A DNA stretch of 64,000 nucleotides from positions 1 to 64,000 of the forward strand of contig NZ_VIRS01000008.1 of the NCBI RefSeq assembly GCF_006912135.1. The letters are read 5' to 3'. Source of the stretch: Cryptosporangium phraense. Lineage in GTDB: Bacteria; Actinomycetota; Actinomycetes; Mycobacteriales; Cryptosporangiaceae. The position numbers and the translations under genes are program-made. Within the stretch, counting starts at the first letter, position 1, and the number at the start of each line of letters is the position of its first letter. Below the pieces are notes generated by a model, which was given only the letters and a program-made list of their open reading frames with translations, was not told the origin of the DNA and ran no database searches. This document shows, one piece after another, positions 42,017 to 55,266 of this stretch.

Positions 42017-42518
42017 TCCGAGGTGGTCCCGCCTACGCGCCGCGGATCTGTTCCAGGCCCCGCCCGGTGGCCGCGCCGCTACCGCCGCGGGTCACCCACC
42101 GAGTCGGCCTGACTGGGATCGCGGCGAGCGGCGTCGGCCGTCGACGAAGCCGGCCGGCCGCCGTGTTGCGGCGACAGGTCAGCGATGGAATCCGATGGTG
42201 GGTGCGAACTCGCTCAGTGTTGATCGGTTGGCCGGTGTGGTCGCGCCATATCACGGCGATCATTGTCCGAGCGCCGTGTTCTTCGAGGTCGAGCCGACCT
42301 TTGAAGAATGCAGCCGCGAGCACCAGCGGGACTGCGGGGCGCGGTGGCCGTACTGGCGTAGCCGGCCGGCTCGAAGTGATGCACGGGTGTCTCGGGCGGC
42401 AACTGTACGGAGTGGGTGGGCCGCAGCGCGGGCTGTCGGCTTTCCGGGGTTCTGACGGCCCGCGAAGCCCCGAAAACTCGGCGAACCGCGCGATCGGGGC
42501 AGGGCTCGAGAGGGCGAT
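42017..42518. other. 500-bp region without a supported gene
   Basis: Both strands have short open frames but none with a convincing start or family. A minus-strand stretch near 42205-42330 (FFKGRLDLEEHGARTMIAVI, then WRDHTGQPIN) has a protein-like composition and could be a gene fragment, but I cannot name it. No tRNA or repeat is seen. Confidence 0.5.
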
Positions 42519-42534
42519 TCTCATTCCAATGAGA
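42519..42534. promoter_or_regulatory. Palindrome upstream of NUDIX gene
   Basis: TCTCATT-CC-AATGAGA, a perfect 7-bp inverted repeat in AT-rich sequence. TATATT follows at 42537-42542 and could be a -10 element, so the repeat would overlap the promoter as an operator for the gene at 42576. Confidence 0.55.
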
Positions 42535-42575
42535 GGTATATTAGGGGAGGCGTCGGTCGACTGGCTAGGAGACCC

Positions 42576-42941
42576 GTGAGGCTTGCGACTTCCACGTTCG
42601 TCCTGCGCGACGGACAAGTGCTGATGACTCGACGCAACCGCACCCGCTGGGCCCTCCCGAGCGGCGACCTGACCCCCGGCGAACGTCTCGTCGACGCCGT
42701 CGCCCGCCGAACCCGCGACACGACCGGCGTCGACGTGTTCGTCACCGGGCTGGTCGGCGTCTACAACGGCCCGGAGCAGCTCTCCCTCTGCTTCCGCGCG
42801 CACCCACTCAGCGGCGAGCCGACGTCCCCCGACGTGAGGTGGGTCGACCCCACCGAGTTCCGCACCCTCGACATCCCACCCGAGACACTCCGCCGGATCG
42901 GGCACGGCCTGGCCGACCGGCCGCTGCCGTACCTCGGGTAA
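42576..42941 (+). CDS. NUDIX-fold protein with degenerate Nudix box
   Basis: A 121-residue protein with a Nudix fold (ATSTFVLRDGQVLMTRRNRT, then RWALPSGDLTPGERLVDAVA). The box continues RRTRDTTGV, so the REUxEE core is RRTRDT: the catalytic glutamates are missing. It is therefore probably a binding or regulatory NUDIX protein, or has an altered metal site. The GTG start has GGAG upstream. It stands before the AGE isomerase gene by 48 bases and may be its regulator or partner. A palindrome at 42519-42534 implies regulated expression. Confidence 0.8.
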   Translation: MRLATSTFVLRDGQVLMTRRNRTRWALPSGDLTPGERLVDAVARRTRDTTGVDVFVTGLVGVYNGPEQLSLCFRAHPLSGEPTSPDVRWVDPTEFRTLDIPPETLRRIGHGLADRPLPYLG

Positions 42942-42989
42942 GCAGGGCATACGCTTCCACCGGAATCCGAGCGGGAGAGGTGGACACGG

Positions 42990-44180
42990 GTGGCCGACTG
43001 GATCGACTCCGCCGAGCACCGGGCATGGCTCGACGCCGAGCGGGAGCGCTTGTTCGAGTTCGCGTCGCGATCGGCCGCCCCGGTGGGGTTCGGCTGGCTC
43101 ACCGACGACGGGAGCCTCGACCAGGCCCATCCGCTCGAACTGTGGATCACCTGCCGGATGACCCACGTGTTCGCGCTGGCCGCCCTGCTGGGCCGGCCGG
43201 GCGCGGCCGAGCTGGTCGACCACGGGCTGGCCGCTCTCGACGGCGCGTTCCGCGACCGGGAGAACGACGGCTGGTTCTCGTCGATCTCGGCCGACGGCTC
43301 GGTGGTCGACGACGCCAAAGCCGCCTACCCGCACTCGTTCGTGATCCTGGCCGCGTCGTCCGCCGTCGCGGCCGGGCGTCCGGGGGCGGAGGCGCTGCTC
43401 ACCGACGCGCTGGCCGTGAACGAGCAGTACTTCTGGCGCGAGGCCGACGGCATGGTCGTCGACTCCTGGAACCGGGACTGGTCGGTGCTCGACCCGTACC
43501 GGGGCGTCAACGCGAACATGCACACGGTGGAGGCGTACCTGGCCGCCGCCGACGCCACCGGTGACCTGGTCTGGCAGGCCCGGGCCGAGCGCATCGCCCG
43601 CCGGGTGCTCGGCTGGGCCGGCAACAACGAGTGGCGCATCCCCGAGCACTTCGACGAAGACTGGAACCCGCTGCTGGAGTACCACCGCGACCAGCCCCGT
43701 CACCAGTTCCAGCCCTACGGAGCGACGATCGGGCACGGCCTGGAGTGGTCCCGGCTCTGCCTGCACGTCAGCCCGGATCTGATCGACGGCGCCACGAGCC
43801 TCTTCGACCGCGCGGTGACCGACGGCTGGGCCGCGGACGGCGCCGACGGGTTCGTCTACACGACCGACTGGTCCGGGGTTCCGGTCGTGCGCGACCGCCT
43901 GCACTGGGTCGTCAACGAGGCGACGAACGCGGCCGCGGCGCTGTGGATCGCCACCGGCGACGAGCGGTACCAGGCGCCCTATCAGCAGTGGTGGGAGTAC
44001 GCCGAGCGCTATCTGATCGACCGCGAGCGGGGGTCGTGGCACCACGAGCTCGACCCGGAGAACCGCCCGTCGGCCTCGGTCTGGAGCGGAAAGCCGGACG
44101 CGTACCACGCGGTGCAGGCGACGCTGATCCCGCAGCTGCCGCTGACCCCGTCACTGGCGGCCGCGCTCGCTCGCAAGTAG
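42990..44180 (+). CDS. AGE family sugar epimerase/isomerase
   Basis: A 396-residue (alpha/alpha)6-barrel enzyme of the N-acylglucosamine 2-epimerase superfamily, most like the YihS/mannose isomerase group. It shows RMTHVFALAALLGRPGAAEL, YPHSFVILAASSAVAAG, NANMHTVEAYLAAADATGD and the histidine-rich GHGLEWSRLCLHV. A second catalytic His lies in the C-terminal KPDAYHAVQAT. It interconverts aldose and ketose (mannose/fructose or related sulfosugars). The GTG start is in context. The DUF574 methyltransferase follows by 9 bases, and co-transcription is likely. Confidence 0.92.
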   Translation: MADWIDSAEHRAWLDAERERLFEFASRSAAPVGFGWLTDDGSLDQAHPLELWITCRMTHVFALAALLGRPGAAELVDHGLAALDGAFRDRENDGWFSSISADGSVVDDAKAAYPHSFVILAASSAVAAGRPGAEALLTDALAVNEQYFWREADGMVVDSWNRDWSVLDPYRGVNANMHTVEAYLAAADATGDLVWQARAERIARRVLGWAGNNEWRIPEHFDEDWNPLLEYHRDQPRHQFQPYGATIGHGLEWSRLCLHVSPDLIDGATSLFDRAVTDGWAADGADGFVYTTDWSGVPVVRDRLHWVVNEATNAAAALWIATGDERYQAPYQQWWEYAERYLIDRERGSWHHELDPENRPSASVWSGKPDAYHAVQATLIPQLPLTPSLAAALARK

Positions 44181-44189
44181 ACAGTACGC

Positions 44190-44933
44190 ATGGACGTCGA
44201 CCAGCCCAACGCGGCCCGGATGTACGACTACTTCCTCGGCGGCTCGCACAACTTCGCCGCCGACCGGTCGGCCGCCGACGGGCTGCTGCAGGTCGCGCCG
44301 GACGCCCGGGCCAACGCCAGGGAGAACCGAGCGTTCCTGCGCCGGGTGGTCGAGTACCTGCTGGAGAACGGCGTCCGACAGTTCCTCGATCTCGGTTCCG
44401 GCATCCCGACGGCCGGCAACGTGCACGAGATCGCCGGCCCCGAGGCCCGGGTCACCTACGTGGACGTCGAGCCGATCGCGGTCGAGACCAGCCGCGGGCT
44501 GCTGGCCGACGTCCCGTACGCCGAGATCGTCCACGCCGACCTGCGCGATCCCGCAGCCGTGCTACAAGGCGCAACGCTGCTGGACCTGAGCGAACCGGTG
44601 GCGGTTCTCATCGTCTCCGTCCTGCACTTCGTACCCGACGATCCAACCCCCATTCTCGGCGCCTACCTGGACGAACTCGTCGACGGCAGCTATCTCGCGC
44701 TCTCGCACGTCGTCGTCGACGAGGCCCCGCCGCCGGAGTCGGAGGACGGGCTCGCGGTCTACCGGCGCACCGCGACCCCGGTCACGCTGCGGGACTCCGC
44801 CCAGGTCACCGCGTTCTTCCACGGGCACCCGCTGGTGGAGCCCGGTCTGGTGCCGGTCTCCGACTGGCGCGCCGACGTCGCGACCGAACCGTCGGCCATT
44901 CAGGGAGCCTTGGCCCGAATTACCTATAGGTAA
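44190..44933 (+). CDS. SAM-dependent methyltransferase, DUF574 family
   Basis: A 247-residue member of the same family as the 14727-15518 protein. NAARMYDYFLGGSHNFAADR parallels the first copy's VYDALLGGTANFAADR, and QFLDLGSGIPTAGNVHEIAG gives the SAM loop. Both copies begin 9-10 bases after an unrelated upstream gene. The methyl acceptor is unknown. The stop lies inside a 14-bp palindrome at 44920-44933 that begins the leader region of the next gene. Confidence 0.9.
   Translation: MDVDQPNAARMYDYFLGGSHNFAADRSAADGLLQVAPDARANARENRAFLRRVVEYLLENGVRQFLDLGSGIPTAGNVHEIAGPEARVTYVDVEPIAVETSRGLLADVPYAEIVHADLRDPAAVLQGATLLDLSEPVAVLIVSVLHFVPDDPTPILGAYLDELVDGSYLALSHVVVDEAPPPESEDGLAVYRRTATPVTLRDSAQVTAFFHGHPLVEPGLVPVSDWRADVATEPSAIQGALARITYR
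44920..44933. promoter_or_regulatory. 14-bp perfect palindrome
   Basis: TTACCTATAGGTAA is fully self-complementary and overlaps the stop of the methyltransferase gene. TATGCT follows at 44936-44941 as a possible -10, and the leader peptide starts at 44948. A repressor or activator site for the leader/flavoprotein unit is likely. Confidence 0.6.
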
Positions 44934-44947
44934 GGTATGCTTTCGGC

Positions 44948-45019
44948 GTGAAGCTGATCGAGCGCCGCCACGTGGACCTTCTCCGCGTCGCGAGTTCGCT
45001 CTGTCGGGGCAACGGGTAA
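44948..45019 (+). CDS. Putative sulfur/cysteine leader peptide
   Basis: A 23-residue open frame, GTG to TAA, reading MKLIERRHVDLLRVASSL, then CRGNG. The RRHVDLxRVAS...C pattern is the one seen in actinobacterial cis-acting leader peptides upstream of sulfur assimilation genes (recalled knowledge, not searched). The Cys codon TGT near the end suggests ribosome stalling when cysteine is scarce. It is followed by competing hairpins at 45029-45065 and then by the flavoprotein at 45082. It is too short for usual gene callers. Confidence 0.75.
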   Translation: MKLIERRHVDLLRVASSLCRGNG

Positions 45020-45028
45020 TTGCGCGGG

Positions 45029-45065
45029 AGACCGGTTGGTCCGGTCTGCCCGGTCAACCGTTGAC
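45029..45065 (+). promoter_or_regulatory. Competing hairpins after leader peptide
   Basis: AGACCGG/CCGGTCT (45029-45047) competes with CGGTTG/CAACCG (45033-45038 with 45055-45060) and with GTCAA/TTGAC (45053-45065). The alternatives would connect leader translation with access to the GAGGAG site at 45071-45076. Attenuation is an inference. Confidence 0.5.
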
Positions 45066-45081
45066 TGCCTGAGGAGCCCAC

Positions 45082-46599
45082 ATGACTCCCGCAACCGCAC
45101 GGCCCACCGAGCGTCTTATCACTGATGTCCTGATTGTCGGCGGCGGCGCCGCCGCGACCTGGGCCGCCGTGCAAGCGGCCCGCTCCGGCCGGTCGGTGAT
45201 CCTCGCCGACAAGGGCTACGTCGGCACCAGTGGCGTCGCCGCCGCCGGCCGCGACGCCGCCTGGGAAGGCCCGGGAGACGACTCCTACGAGAAGAGCCGG
45301 GTCCTGGCCGAGACCGCCGCCCGCCTCGACGAGTGGGAGCTGGTCTCGGGCGAGCGCACGCTGCCCGGCCCGACCCACCTGCGCTGGCAACGCTCGCGCC
45401 TGCAGCGCCTCGGGGTCCGGATCCTCGACCACAGCCCGGTCCTCGAACTCCTCGTCGACGCCGACGGCGCCGTGGCCGGCGCCCGCGGTCTGCTACCCGG
45501 CCACCGGAACGACCGCGAGAACACTCCCGCCTACGAGGTCCGCGCCGCCGCGACCGTGCTCGCGACCGGCGGCTGCGGCTTCGGCGCGCGAGCGCTCGGC
45601 TGCGACGTCGACACCGGCGACGGCGCGTTGCTGGCCGCCGAGGTGGGCGCCGACCTGTCGGGAATGGAGTTCACCGAGGTCGTCCCGGTGACGCCCGAGC
45701 CCAACCCGGTGTTGACCACCGCGTTCTCGTCCTGGGCCCGGTTCTACCGGGCCGACGGTTCGCCGCTGTCCGGCGCCGACTCCGCCCGCGGTAGGGCCGT
45801 CGTGGCCAAGGCCGCGCTGAGCGAGCCGATCTACTGCCGTCTCGACCGCGCCGACCCGCCCGTCCGGTCGGCGTTACGCCTGGCCCAGCCCGCGTTCTTC
45901 GCCTCGTTCGACGCCGACGGCGTCAACCCGTTCGCGGAGAAGTTCCCGGTTTCGGTCGTGTTCGAGGGCGCGGTGCGCAGCAGCGGAGGCGTGCTGATCC
46001 GCGATGACGACGGCGCGACCGGCGTTCCCGGCCTCTACGTGGCCGGTGACGTCGCCGCCCGTGACCACGTCTTCGGCGAGGTTCCCGGCACCGGCCCCCA
46101 GAACACGTCCTGGGCGATCGCGTCCGGGTCCTGGGCCGGAATCGGGGCGGCCCAGTTCGCCGCGCGGCTCGGGTCCCGGCACCGTACCCGTCCGGCCCGT
46201 CCGGCCGGCCGGGCCGGTCTGCGGCCGACCGGCCCGGGGGTCGTCGACCCGGCCACGGTCCTCCGGACCGCCCAGGCCGAGGTCCTGCCCTACGACCGCG
46301 GTTCGCTGCGGCACGGCGACCGGCTCCGGTCTTCACTGCAGGTCCTGGACGCCATGTGGGCGCGCGCCCGCACGTCGCTGGACGGCGACGCGATCAAGGC
46401 GCGCCAGGCGGCCGCGGTACTGGCCGCCGCCCGCTGGACCTACGCGGCCGCCCTGGCCCGCACCGAGAGCCGCGGTGTCCACCGGCGGGCCGACCACCGG
46501 GCCATCGACCCGGCCCAGGCCCACCGGATCCTGGTCAGCGGCCTGGACGCGATCTCGACCCGCCCGGCCGCCGCCGACCGGACCCTTCAGCGCGTGTAG
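45082..46599 (+). CDS. FAD-dependent oxidoreductase, SDH/Frd flavoprotein-like
   Basis: A 505-residue flavoprotein of the succinate dehydrogenase/fumarate reductase/L-aspartate oxidase superfamily. The dinucleotide motif is DVLIVGGGAAATWAAVQAAR near residue 15, with TVLATGGCGFGARA before the substrate domain and GVPGLYVAGDVAARDHVFGE near the C-terminus. The usual quinone or iron-sulfur partners are absent. An ATG with GAGGAG follows a cysteine-type leader peptide, suggesting a role in sulfur metabolism, for example oxidation or reduction of a sulfur compound (APS-reductase-A-like enzymes share the fold). The end overlaps the convergent HBDH gene by 13 bases. Confidence 0.85.
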   Translation: MTPATARPTERLITDVLIVGGGAAATWAAVQAARSGRSVILADKGYVGTSGVAAAGRDAAWEGPGDDSYEKSRVLAETAARLDEWELVSGERTLPGPTHLRWQRSRLQRLGVRILDHSPVLELLVDADGAVAGARGLLPGHRNDRENTPAYEVRAAATVLATGGCGFGARALGCDVDTGDGALLAAEVGADLSGMEFTEVVPVTPEPNPVLTTAFSSWARFYRADGSPLSGADSARGRAVVAKAALSEPIYCRLDRADPPVRSALRLAQPAFFASFDADGVNPFAEKFPVSVVFEGAVRSSGGVLIRDDDGATGVPGLYVAGDVAARDHVFGEVPGTGPQNTSWAIASGSWAGIGAAQFAARLGSRHRTRPARPAGRAGLRPTGPGVVDPATVLRTAQAEVLPYDRGSLRHGDRLRSSLQVLDAMWARARTSLDGDAIKARQAAAVLAAARWTYAAALARTESRGVHRRADHRAIDPAQAHRILVSGLDAISTRPAAADRTLQRV

Positions 46600-47450
46600 T
46601 CGTAGAACCCGCGTCCGGACTTCTTGCCGAGCAGGCCGGCGTCGACCATCCGCAGCAGCAGCGGCGGCGGGGAGTACAGCGGCTCCTTGAACTCCTCGTA
46701 CATCGACTCGGCCACCGCCTTGGTGGTGTCCAGCCCGATCAGGTCGGTCAGCCGCAGCGGCCCCATCGGGTGGTTGGCCCCGAGCACCATGCCGTTGTCG
46801 ATGTCGTCGGCGGACGCGAAGCCCGACTCGAACATCCGGATCGCCGACAGCAGGTAGGGGATCAGCAGTGCGTTGACCACGAAACCGGCCCGGTCCTGGG
46901 AGCGGACGACGGTCTTGCCCAGCGTCCCGGTGGCCAGCTCCTCGACCCGGGCCTGGGTCTCGTCCGACGACAGCAGCGACGGGATGATCTCGACCAGCTT
47001 CAGCACCGGCGCCGGGTTGAAGAAGTGGACGCCGATCACCTGGGCCGGGCGGCTCGTCGCCATCGCCAGCTTCATGATCGGGATCGACGACGTGTTCGAG
47101 GCGAAGATCGCGTCGGCGCGGGTCACGACCTTGTCGAGCCGGGCGAAGATCTCGAGCTTGAGCGGCTCGACCTCGGCCACCGCCTCGACGACCAGATCGC
47201 GGTCGGAGAAGTCGTCGAGCGACGTCGTGTACGCGATCCGGCCGGCCGCGGCGCCCCGCTCGTCCTCGGAGAGCTTCCCGGCGCGCACGCCCCGGCTCAG
47301 CGAGTGCGCGATGCGCTGCTGCCCGGCCTCCAGGGCACCGGCATCCACCTCGGAGACCAGGACGTCGAGACCGGCCCGCGCGCAGACTTCCGCGATGCCG
47401 GACCCCATCAGACCGGCACCGACCACACCGACCCGCTCGATCGTGCTCAT
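46587..47450 (-). CDS. 3-hydroxybutyryl-CoA dehydrogenase
   Basis: A 287-residue NAD-dependent dehydrogenase that oxidises (S)-3-hydroxyacyl-CoA to the 3-oxo form in fatty-acid or butyrate metabolism. The Rossmann motif is VGVVGAGLMGSGIAEV near residue 6. SNTSSIPI and VIGVHFFNPAPV (catalytic His region) follow, then NGMVLGANHPMGPLRLTDLI and the C-terminal GKKSGRGFYDY. The start MSTIER at 47450 is chosen over the 11-residue longer frame. It stands alone; the giant kinase gene faces away. Confidence 0.94.
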   Translation of the reverse strand: MSTIERVGVVGAGLMGSGIAEVCARAGLDVLVSEVDAGALEAGQQRIAHSLSRGVRAGKLSEDERGAAAGRIAYTTSLDDFSDRDLVVEAVAEVEPLKLEIFARLDKVVTRADAIFASNTSSIPIMKLAMATSRPAQVIGVHFFNPAPVLKLVEIIPSLLSSDETQARVEELATGTLGKTVVRSQDRAGFVVNALLIPYLLSAIRMFESGFASADDIDNGMVLGANHPMGPLRLTDLIGLDTTKAVAESMYEEFKEPLYSPPPLLLRMVDAGLLGKKSGRGFYDYTR

Positions 47451-47646
47451 TCGCGACTCCTTCCGTCGAACTAGACCTATCACGGCCCGGTTGGCTGTGA
47501 GCTAGCGGAGTAAGCGATCGAATGCACAGGCCACACGCCGTTGGCCCTTGTACTCTCGTAACAGGTCGCTACTGGCGCCGCAGCGGTGCGGAGTCAACGC
47601 CAGTCGATGCAGGCGTTGTGAACTTCAGCGTCCAGTGGATGGGGTC

Positions 47647-53052
<5,406 letters not shown>

Positions 53053-53058
53053 ATCTCT

Positions 53059-53101
53059 TAGGTGGCGGAGCCGCCTGATTTCTAGGTGGCGGCGCCGCCT
53101 G
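53059..53101. repeat. Pair of GC-rich dyad direct repeats
   Basis: TAGGTGGCGGNGCCGCCTG occurs twice, 24 bases apart (53059 and 53083). Each contains an inverted GGCGG/CCGCC. They lie between the convergent kinase and acidic-protein genes and could terminate transcription from both sides. Confidence 0.6.
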
Positions 53102-53426
53102 CCGGGCGGCCTAGGCCGGTCGTGTCGGCTCCGGAGCCGGTCGAACCGGCCCGGAGGTCGGTGTTCGGGTCGACGACCGCATCGGTGTCCTCGACGATCG
53201 GGGCCGGGCGGCCGAACTCCTCGGCCAGCTTGTCGCCGACCTCGTGCTCGGTCACGGCCGGGAGCATCGTGTCGACCGTGGCTTCGGCCGCCAGATCCTC
53301 GTACGTCTCGTGGACGGTCGACTCGATCGTGTCGCGATCGACCGCACCCTCGTAGCGCTCGTCGAACTTGTCGGTGATCCGGTCGAGCACTTTGTCGGTG
53401 TCCTCGAACGGGTTCTGGGTGGTCAC
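53082..53426 (-). CDS. Small acidic three-helix protein
   Basis: A 114-residue protein. Residues ~8-75 are strongly helical and acidic (DTDKVLDRITDKFDERYEGA, then RDTIESTVHETYEDLAAEAT), resembling the actinobacterial three-helix-bundle dimerisation family found in large paralogue sets. The tail is Gly/Ala-rich and disordered. Translation starts at GTG with AGGAGGG upstream. Function unknown; it may be a dimeric partner protein. Confidence 0.75.
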   Translation of the reverse strand: MTTQNPFEDTDKVLDRITDKFDERYEGAVDRDTIESTVHETYEDLAAEATVDTMLPAVTEHEVGDKLAEEFGRPAPIVEDTDAVVDPNTDLRAGSTGSGADTTGLGRPAGGAAT

Positions 53427-53503
53427 GGCAGTCTCCCTCCTGGCTGCTCACTCCGCCCCTACCCCGTGCGGGTCGCACTTCAATCGGCTTGGAAAGTGAA
53501 CTT

Positions 53504-54943
53504 TCAGGGCCCGAACGTCACGCCGGTGGCATAACCGTTCGTCACGTACGTCAACTGGCTCGGACGCGTCACGAGCGTCGTCCCGCCGTTGAAGCGCAGG
53601 CCGTGGAAGTGGACGCCGTCGACCACCCCGGCGGGGTTGCCGGTGACGACGAACGGGAGCGCCATGGGCGCGCCCGCGTACGTCACGTCGGTCGCGGTGA
53701 CGTCGGAGAGTGACCCCGAACCGGTCACCTGGAAGCCGAGGTAGCGCTCCTGGCACTCCTCGACCCGGACGTCGGTGTAGTTGACGTCGCTGACGTCGCC
53801 GTCGTCGCGGACGTAGATCGAGATCGCGTCCCGGGCGTAGGGGTCGCTGCGGGCGAGCTTGTGGATGATGTCGATGTCCTGGTAGGCGACGTCGGTGATC
53901 GGCGCGCTGCTCTCCCGGCCGATCTCCAGGCCGTTGCCGGCCCGGCCGTTGAAGACGACGCTGTCGTGGACGAAGATCCGGGCGCTCGGGCCGGTCCAGG
54001 TGTCGTCGGACATGCTGCTCTTGACGGCGATCGCGTCGTCGTAGCTGCGGACGAAGACGTGGTCGACCTCGACGTCGCTGCTGGCCACCACGTCGATGCC
54101 GTCGGGGGTGCCGGTGCCGTCGGTGTCGAGCCAGTTGATCACCTTGATGTTGCGCAGCGTGACCATCCGGGACTTCCGGGCGACCACGCCCCAGTGCTTC
54201 TGACCGAGGAAGATCGGCCCGTCGATCGTCACGCCGGTGGAGTTGTTGATCCGGACCGGGCGGCCGTGGTCGGCCACCGCGGTGGAGTCGACGATGCCCC
54301 GGCCGGTGACCGCGGTGCCGTTCGCGCCCGGGCCGCCCTCGGTATCGGAGCCGATCTGGATCTTGCCGCGCAGGATCGCGCCGCCGGCCAGGTAGAGCCG
54401 GGTGCCGGCCGGGACCGAGTACGTCCCGCCGGTGCCGGCCGCGCCCGGCACGATCTGCCCGGACGGGTCGACGGTCCAGACGCCGGGGCCGACGTACCTG
54501 GTCGTGGACGTGTTGCCGGTCGGCGCGTTCGTCTCCAGCGGATTCGCGAACAGGAACAGCGGCGGGTTGGCGTCGGTATCGGGGCTGAGCTCGAAGCTGT
54601 ACTGACCGGCGACCGGGATCGTGAACCGGAACGTCCGGGGCGCGGTCCGGGTCACCCGGACCGCGGCCGCGCGCGGACGGAGCACCGGCGACGTCGAATC
54701 GACGCTGGTCGTGACCGTGACGACCACCGGACCGCCGCCGAACGAGAAGTTCGTGAACGCGCCGAGACCGCTGGTGTAGACGAACGAGGAGCGACCCTCG
54801 ACCGAGACGCTGTAGCGGCTGGTGGTGGGTGCGCCGGCCGGACCGGGATAGGTGACGACGGTGGCGGCCCGGGCCGGCGTCGGGATCGCCGCGAAAGCGG
54901 CGGCCAGGAGAACGGCGGCGAGCAGGTGACGTAAGAGCCTCAT
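53504..54943 (-). CDS. Secreted beta-helix glycoside hydrolase (GH28/GH49-like)
   Basis: A 479-residue secreted protein. The signal peptide is MRLLRHLLAAVLLAAAFAAI, then PTPARA, with cleavage near residue 26. A beta-sandwich-like N-terminal domain (~30-180) precedes a right-handed parallel beta-helix. The helix has TPDGIDVVASSDVEVDHVFV, SYDDAIAVKSSMSDDTW and NGLEIGRESSAPI, corresponding to the NTD, DD and GHG motifs of GH28 with changes. The N-terminal domain and FLFANPLETN recall GH49 dextranase/isopullulanase. It would cut an extracellular polysaccharide, substrate uncertain. The ATG at 54943 is chosen because it fits the signal peptide. Confidence 0.8.
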   Translation of the reverse strand: MRLLRHLLAAVLLAAAFAAIPTPARAATVVTYPGPAGAPTTSRYSVSVEGRSSFVYTSGLGAFTNFSFGGGPVVVTVTTSVDSTSPVLRPRAAAVRVTRTAPRTFRFTIPVAGQYSFELSPDTDANPPLFLFANPLETNAPTGNTSTTRYVGPGVWTVDPSGQIVPGAAGTGGTYSVPAGTRLYLAGGAILRGKIQIGSDTEGGPGANGTAVTGRGIVDSTAVADHGRPVRINNSTGVTIDGPIFLGQKHWGVVARKSRMVTLRNIKVINWLDTDGTGTPDGIDVVASSDVEVDHVFVRSYDDAIAVKSSMSDDTWTGPSARIFVHDSVVFNGRAGNGLEIGRESSAPITDVAYQDIDIIHKLARSDPYARDAISIYVRDDGDVSDVNYTDVRVEECQERYLGFQVTGSGSLSDVTATDVTYAGAPMALPFVVTGNPAGVVDGVHFHGLRFNGGTTLVTRPSQLTYVTNGYATGVTFGP

Positions 54944-55266
54944 GCCTCCGGTCAACGACGGGCTGTCGTCCACAGTGATGTGTGGTGCCCGTTCGGCCAC
55001 GGAGGTCCGGCCGGGACGTCGGTCACCGGCGTGAGTATCCGTCGTCGCGGGGCCGGGCGCTCACGAGGGGGAGCTGATCCCCCGAAGGGTGTACCTACCC
55101 GTCGCCTGTCCAGTTTGAGTCGCGATGTGTCTACTGCGGGCCGTGCCATCCAGGTGCCAAGAATGTCGTAGCGGGGGTGAACCATCCTCCGCGTATCTCC
55201 GTGGTCACGATGCGCGATGGGTCACGCGGCGCATTTACCTGCTTACCGATTGAGGGGCGTTCCGGG
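54944..55266. other. Intergenic region before Tad operon
   Basis: A 323-bp gap between divergent units. It contains GGGGGA-N5-TCCCCC (55067-55083). No riboswitch I could recognise and no open frame is seen apart from the false N-terminal extension of the next gene. Promoters for both sides must lie here. Confidence 0.5.

Noticed and set aside
42033-44108. 691-codon minus-strand open frame
   Set aside because: It is the shadow of the AGE isomerase and NUDIX genes on the other strand.
54944-55266. Possible c-di-GMP or c-di-AMP riboswitch before the Tad operon
   Set aside because: Neither the GEMM nor the ydaO conserved core could be recognised; only a simple hairpin is present.
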